This document shows positions 61,501 to 64,000 of a DNA stretch of 64,000 nucleotides, piece after piece. Made by a program: the position numbers and the translations under genes. How positions within the stretch are numbered: the stretch's first letter is position 1; each line of letters opens with the position of its first letter. This stretch comes from Pasteurellaceae bacterium (lineage in GTDB: Bacteria > Pseudomonadota > Gammaproteobacteria > Enterobacterales > Pasteurellaceae): the NCBI GenBank assembly GCA_900756155.1, contig CAAEJV010000036.1, positions 62,001 through 126,000 on the forward strand, in the 5' to 3' direction. Below the pieces are notes generated by a model that worked only from the letters and a program-made list of their open reading frames with translations, made no database searches and had not been told where the DNA came from.

Positions 61501-62832
61501 TTATAAACGTAAGAAATCATTAAAAAGCACAAAAATTGTTTGAATTAACAAGATTGTGAGCCCTATACGATAACTTAAATTTTGTACCCGTTCTGAAACA
61601 GGTTTTCCTTTGATAGCTTCCGCCGCCAAAAATACGAGATGTCCACCATCTAAAACTGGCAACGGAAATAAATTCATTATGCCTAAATTAACACTAATCA
61701 ACGCGAGAAAACTTAAGAAATAAATCACACCCGCGTTAGAAGATGCACCTGCACCTTGGGCAATTGAAATTGGCCCAGCCAAACTGGAAAATGAAAGCTC
61801 TCCACTAAACAATTTCCCGATTGCCTTCACAATAAACCACGAAATTTGGCCTGTCTTTTCCACACCTTTTTGTAGGGCATCAAGAATACCATATTTTAAT
61901 TCAGTTCGATACTGTTCGCCAACTTTTAAGAACGTCGGACTTAACCCGACAAACCATTTACCATCTCGATTCTTCTCAGGTTGCAAGGTTTTGTCAAAAA
62001 TTTCTTGATTACGTTCGACCTTGATTGTAAAAGGCTGACCTTGTTGTACCAGTGCGACAAAAGCTTTCCAATCAAGTGCGGTCGAATTTTCTGCTAAAAT
62101 TTTGTCGCCAATCAATAAGCCTGCTTTTTCAGCTGGTGAGTTCTCCACCACTTTTGATAATGTCATCTCCACTTTACTTGAAACGGGATTGATCCCTAAT
62201 GTTTCAAATGATGTTTCTTTATCTGGTTCAAATGTCCAATTTTGCAGATTAATGGTTCGTTGATAAGGTTGGTCTTCACCAAAAGGTGTTAATGTGAGTT
62301 CAACCGAATCAGAACCTAACTTATCAGTGAGCAATAAATTAATGGTTTCCCAATCGGGTGCATTCTTTCCATCTATTGCCAAAATCTGGCTATTCGGTTC
62401 AATTTGAGCCATCGCAGCGGGAGAGTTTGGCGTGACATTTTCAATGACCGGTTTAACACTCGGAATCCCAACAGAATAAATCACCCAATATGCCAAAATC
62501 GCAAAAATAAAATTGGCAAGGGGACCTGCAGCGATAACAAAAGCACGTTGAGCTACCGATTTGCTTTCAAATGCCTGCGATTTTAATTCTGCGGGAACTT
62601 CTTCATTTCGCCCATCAAGCATTTTGACATAACCACCAAGCGGAATGGCTGAAATAGCAAATTCGGTGCCTAATTTATCTGTGCGTCGCCAAATCACTTT
62701 ACCAAAGCCAATCGAAAAACGATGAACTTTAATACCGCACTTTCTTGCCGCCCAAAAGTGGCCGTATTCGTGTACGGCTACCAGCACGGCAATTGCAACA
62801 ATAAATGAGCCAAGCGACCACAAAAATGACAT
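61501..62832 (-). CDS. rseP: Site-2 protease RseP
   Basis: Intramembrane zinc protease that cuts RseA to release sigma-E when outer-membrane assembly fails, and clears signal-peptide remnants. Of 443 residues, the catalytic VHEYGHF is at 20-26. Two PDZ domains follow (NVTPNSPAAMAQIEPN, VVENSPAEKAGL). The third zinc ligand lies in NLFPLPVLDGGHL. Located directly before bamA; 9 nt after cdsA. Confidence 0.96.
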   Translation of the reverse strand: MSFLWSLGSFIVAIAVLVAVHEYGHFWAARKCGIKVHRFSIGFGKVIWRRTDKLGTEFAISAIPLGGYVKMLDGRNEEVPAELKSQAFESKSVAQRAFVIAAGPLANFIFAILAYWVIYSVGIPSVKPVIENVTPNSPAAMAQIEPNSQILAIDGKNAPDWETINLLLTDKLGSDSVELTLTPFGEDQPYQRTINLQNWTFEPDKETSFETLGINPVSSKVEMTLSKVVENSPAEKAGLLIGDKILAENSTALDWKAFVALVQQGQPFTIKVERNQEIFDKTLQPEKNRDGKWFVGLSPTFLKVGEQYRTELKYGILDALQKGVEKTGQISWFIVKAIGKLFSGELSFSSLAGPISIAQGAGASSNAGVIYFLSFLALISVNLGIMNLFPLPVLDGGHLVFLAAEAIKGKPVSERVQNLSYRIGLTILLIQTIFVLFNDFLRL

Positions 62833-62841
62833 GTTCTACCC

Positions 62842-63708
62842 TTATAACACAAAGAAATAGAAGTATGTGAAGAATGGTACTGCCGCCGTTAAGCTATCAA
62901 TACGATCTAAAATACCGCCATGGCCTGGAATTAATTGACTACTGTCTTTGATGCCTGATTCACGTTTAAACATACTTTCAGCTAAGTCACCTAATACAGA
63001 GATAGCTACAGTTGCCACTGAAAGCACAACAAAACCACTCATTGCACGGCTACCTAATAAGGTTTCACCTGAGAAATGAATAAATACAAACGCCAATACC
63101 GCTGCGGTGATCATGCCACCAAATACGCCTTGCCATGTTTTTCCCGGTGATACTTTCGGCGCAAGTTTGTGCTTACCAAAGGCTCGTCCGGCAAAATATG
63201 CACCTGAGTCCGCGGCCCATACTAATACAAATACATAGAGCAATAAGAACAAACCATGATGTGGATCAGCAGTATAATTATCTAAACGCAAGCGTAAGAC
63301 AGCAGCCACAAAAGGAATCAAAGTAGAAAACGCAAACAGGAGTTGTAAAGGAATATTTTTACCCCAAAACTTCGCTGAGCTTGGATAAGTCACTACTAAC
63401 ACTAATGCAAGAGCCCACCAACCGACAGAGTTTAGCAATAATAACGGTAAGTAGTTTTCAAACACTCGCCCCGCATCTAAATAATTACCTTCGTTATAAA
63501 GCCAAAGGAAAATAAATGCGCCTAAAAACGCCGCAATACAAAGGCGTGCTAAAGGATTTTTAAAACGAGCAAATTGAGCCCACTCCCAAATACCAAGCGT
63601 TGCCACAAAGCCTAAGGCTAGGGCAAAATAAAATGGGGTAAATAAGAACAAGGCACATAATACCAAAGCAATCAATACAATGGCTGATAATACACGTTCT
63701 TTAAGCAT
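62842..63708 (-). CDS. cdsA: Phosphatidate cytidylyltransferase
   Basis: Makes CDP-diacylglycerol, the precursor of all membrane phospholipids. The 288-residue multi-pass membrane protein carries the C-terminal family signature SMFKRESGIKDSSQ followed by PGHGGILDRIDSL, whose Asp residues bind metal. KVSPGKTWQGVFGG is also conserved. Between uppS and rseP. Confidence 0.96.
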   Translation of the reverse strand: MLKERVLSAIVLIALVLCALFLFTPFYFALALGFVATLGIWEWAQFARFKNPLARLCIAAFLGAFIFLWLYNEGNYLDAGRVFENYLPLLLLNSVGWWALALVLVVTYPSSAKFWGKNIPLQLLFAFSTLIPFVAAVLRLRLDNYTADPHHGLFLLLYVFVLVWAADSGAYFAGRAFGKHKLAPKVSPGKTWQGVFGGMITAAVLAFVFIHFSGETLLGSRAMSGFVVLSVATVAISVLGDLAESMFKRESGIKDSSQLIPGHGGILDRIDSLTAAVPFFTYFYFFVL

Positions 63709-63719
63709 AGGTTCTCCGC

Positions 63720-64000
63720 TTATTCTGTCCCGCCAAAACGGCGATGACGTTGTTGATAGCAGGCAATTGCCTGATTAAAATCTTTTTCACTAAAATCTGG
63801 CCAAAGCACATCTAAAAAACACAATTCCGCATAAGCAATTTGCCAAAGCAAGAAATTGCTAATGCGTTGCTCACCGCTCGTCCGAATTAACAAATCGACC
63901 GGTGGCTCATCTTGTGTGACTAAATGTTGCTGGAAAAGTGATTCATTAATATCACTCACCGAAATCTCGTTATTTTTTACTTTTTCAGCGAGTTGTTGAG
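63720..64000 (-). CDS. uppS: Undecaprenyl diphosphate synthase (5' part cut by window edge)
   Basis: Builds the C55 lipid carrier for cell-wall and O-antigen synthesis. Only the C-terminal ~93 codons are in the window; the frame is open to base 64000, so the ATG near 63959 is internal. The diagnostic segment is DLLIRTSGEQRISNFLLWQ, with pyrophosphate-binding Arg and Ser, then FLDVLWPDF and the final RRFGGTE. Confidence 0.95.
   Translation of the reverse strand, partial: QQLAEKVKNNEISVSDINESLFQQHLVTQDEPPVDLLIRTSGEQRISNFLLWQIAYAELCFLDVLWPDFSEKDFNQAIACYQQRHRRFGGTE

Overview
The window is ordinary core chromosome of a Pasteurellaceae bacterium, most likely a Haemophilus species (H. parainfluenzae-like). 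The main evidence is the 9-base Haemophilus DNA uptake signal AAGTGCGGT / ACCGCACTT, which I count about 47 times by eye, roughly one per 1.4 kb. The proteins are close to known H. influenzae ones (YciA, YciI, OmpP1, a short TyrR), and composition is AT-rich throughout. I see no prophage, insertion sequence, CRISPR array, toxin-antitoxin pair or defence island. I found no convincing undescribed system; the interest lies in regulatory sites and a few proteins with unusual key residues.

Layout. 1-6550: RNase E (cut by the left edge) diverges from rluC-hfq-hflX, which converge on a shortened tyrR. 6625-10290: a Fur-box-preceded ferric-siderophore ABC importer (two permeases, ATPase, binding protein) with no outer-membrane receptor beside it. 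10349-13625: the peptidoglycan hydrolase gene mepM diverges from the zinc importer genes znuC-znuB. 13713-18158: accA, then pdxY-tilS, converging on ogt-mutH. 18191-24236: the outer-membrane protein OmpP1/FadL, a YfcZ-family protein, purM and purN behind a PurR box, and yciC-yciB-yciA-yciI. 24303-29260: slt, trpR with an operator, mtgA, tRNA-Ala and gltX. 29387-29886: a promoter and four identical tandem tRNA-Val genes.

30003-36951: an unassigned amidohydrolase, then yejM-yejL diverging from yejK, bamE and the envelope-stress pair cpxR-cpxA. 36959-39820: copper export (copZ-copA) diverging from cueR across a textbook 19-bp-spacer MerR promoter. 39822-45792: metJ, aqpZ, galU, csrA, alaS and a universal stress protein. 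45896-52127: pepP, ygfB, groES-groEL with a sigma-32 promoter, aspA with a CRP/FNR-type site, and a DJ-1/PfpI protein. 52239-64000: an SLC13 transporter, then the envelope biogenesis run rnhB, lpxB, lpxA, fabZ, lpxD, skp, bamA, rseP, cdsA and uppS, all on the minus strand, with uppS cut by the right edge.

Much of the window serves the cell envelope: lipid A and fatty-acid synthesis, outer-membrane assembly (BamA, BamE, Skp), murein turnover (Slt, MtgA, MepM) and envelope stress (CpxRA, RseP). Local autoregulation is visible at tyrR and trpR. The copZ-copA/cueR promoter, groE, purM, the siderophore operon and aspA each carry recognisable regulatory sites. Several terminators are built from inverted uptake-signal pairs.
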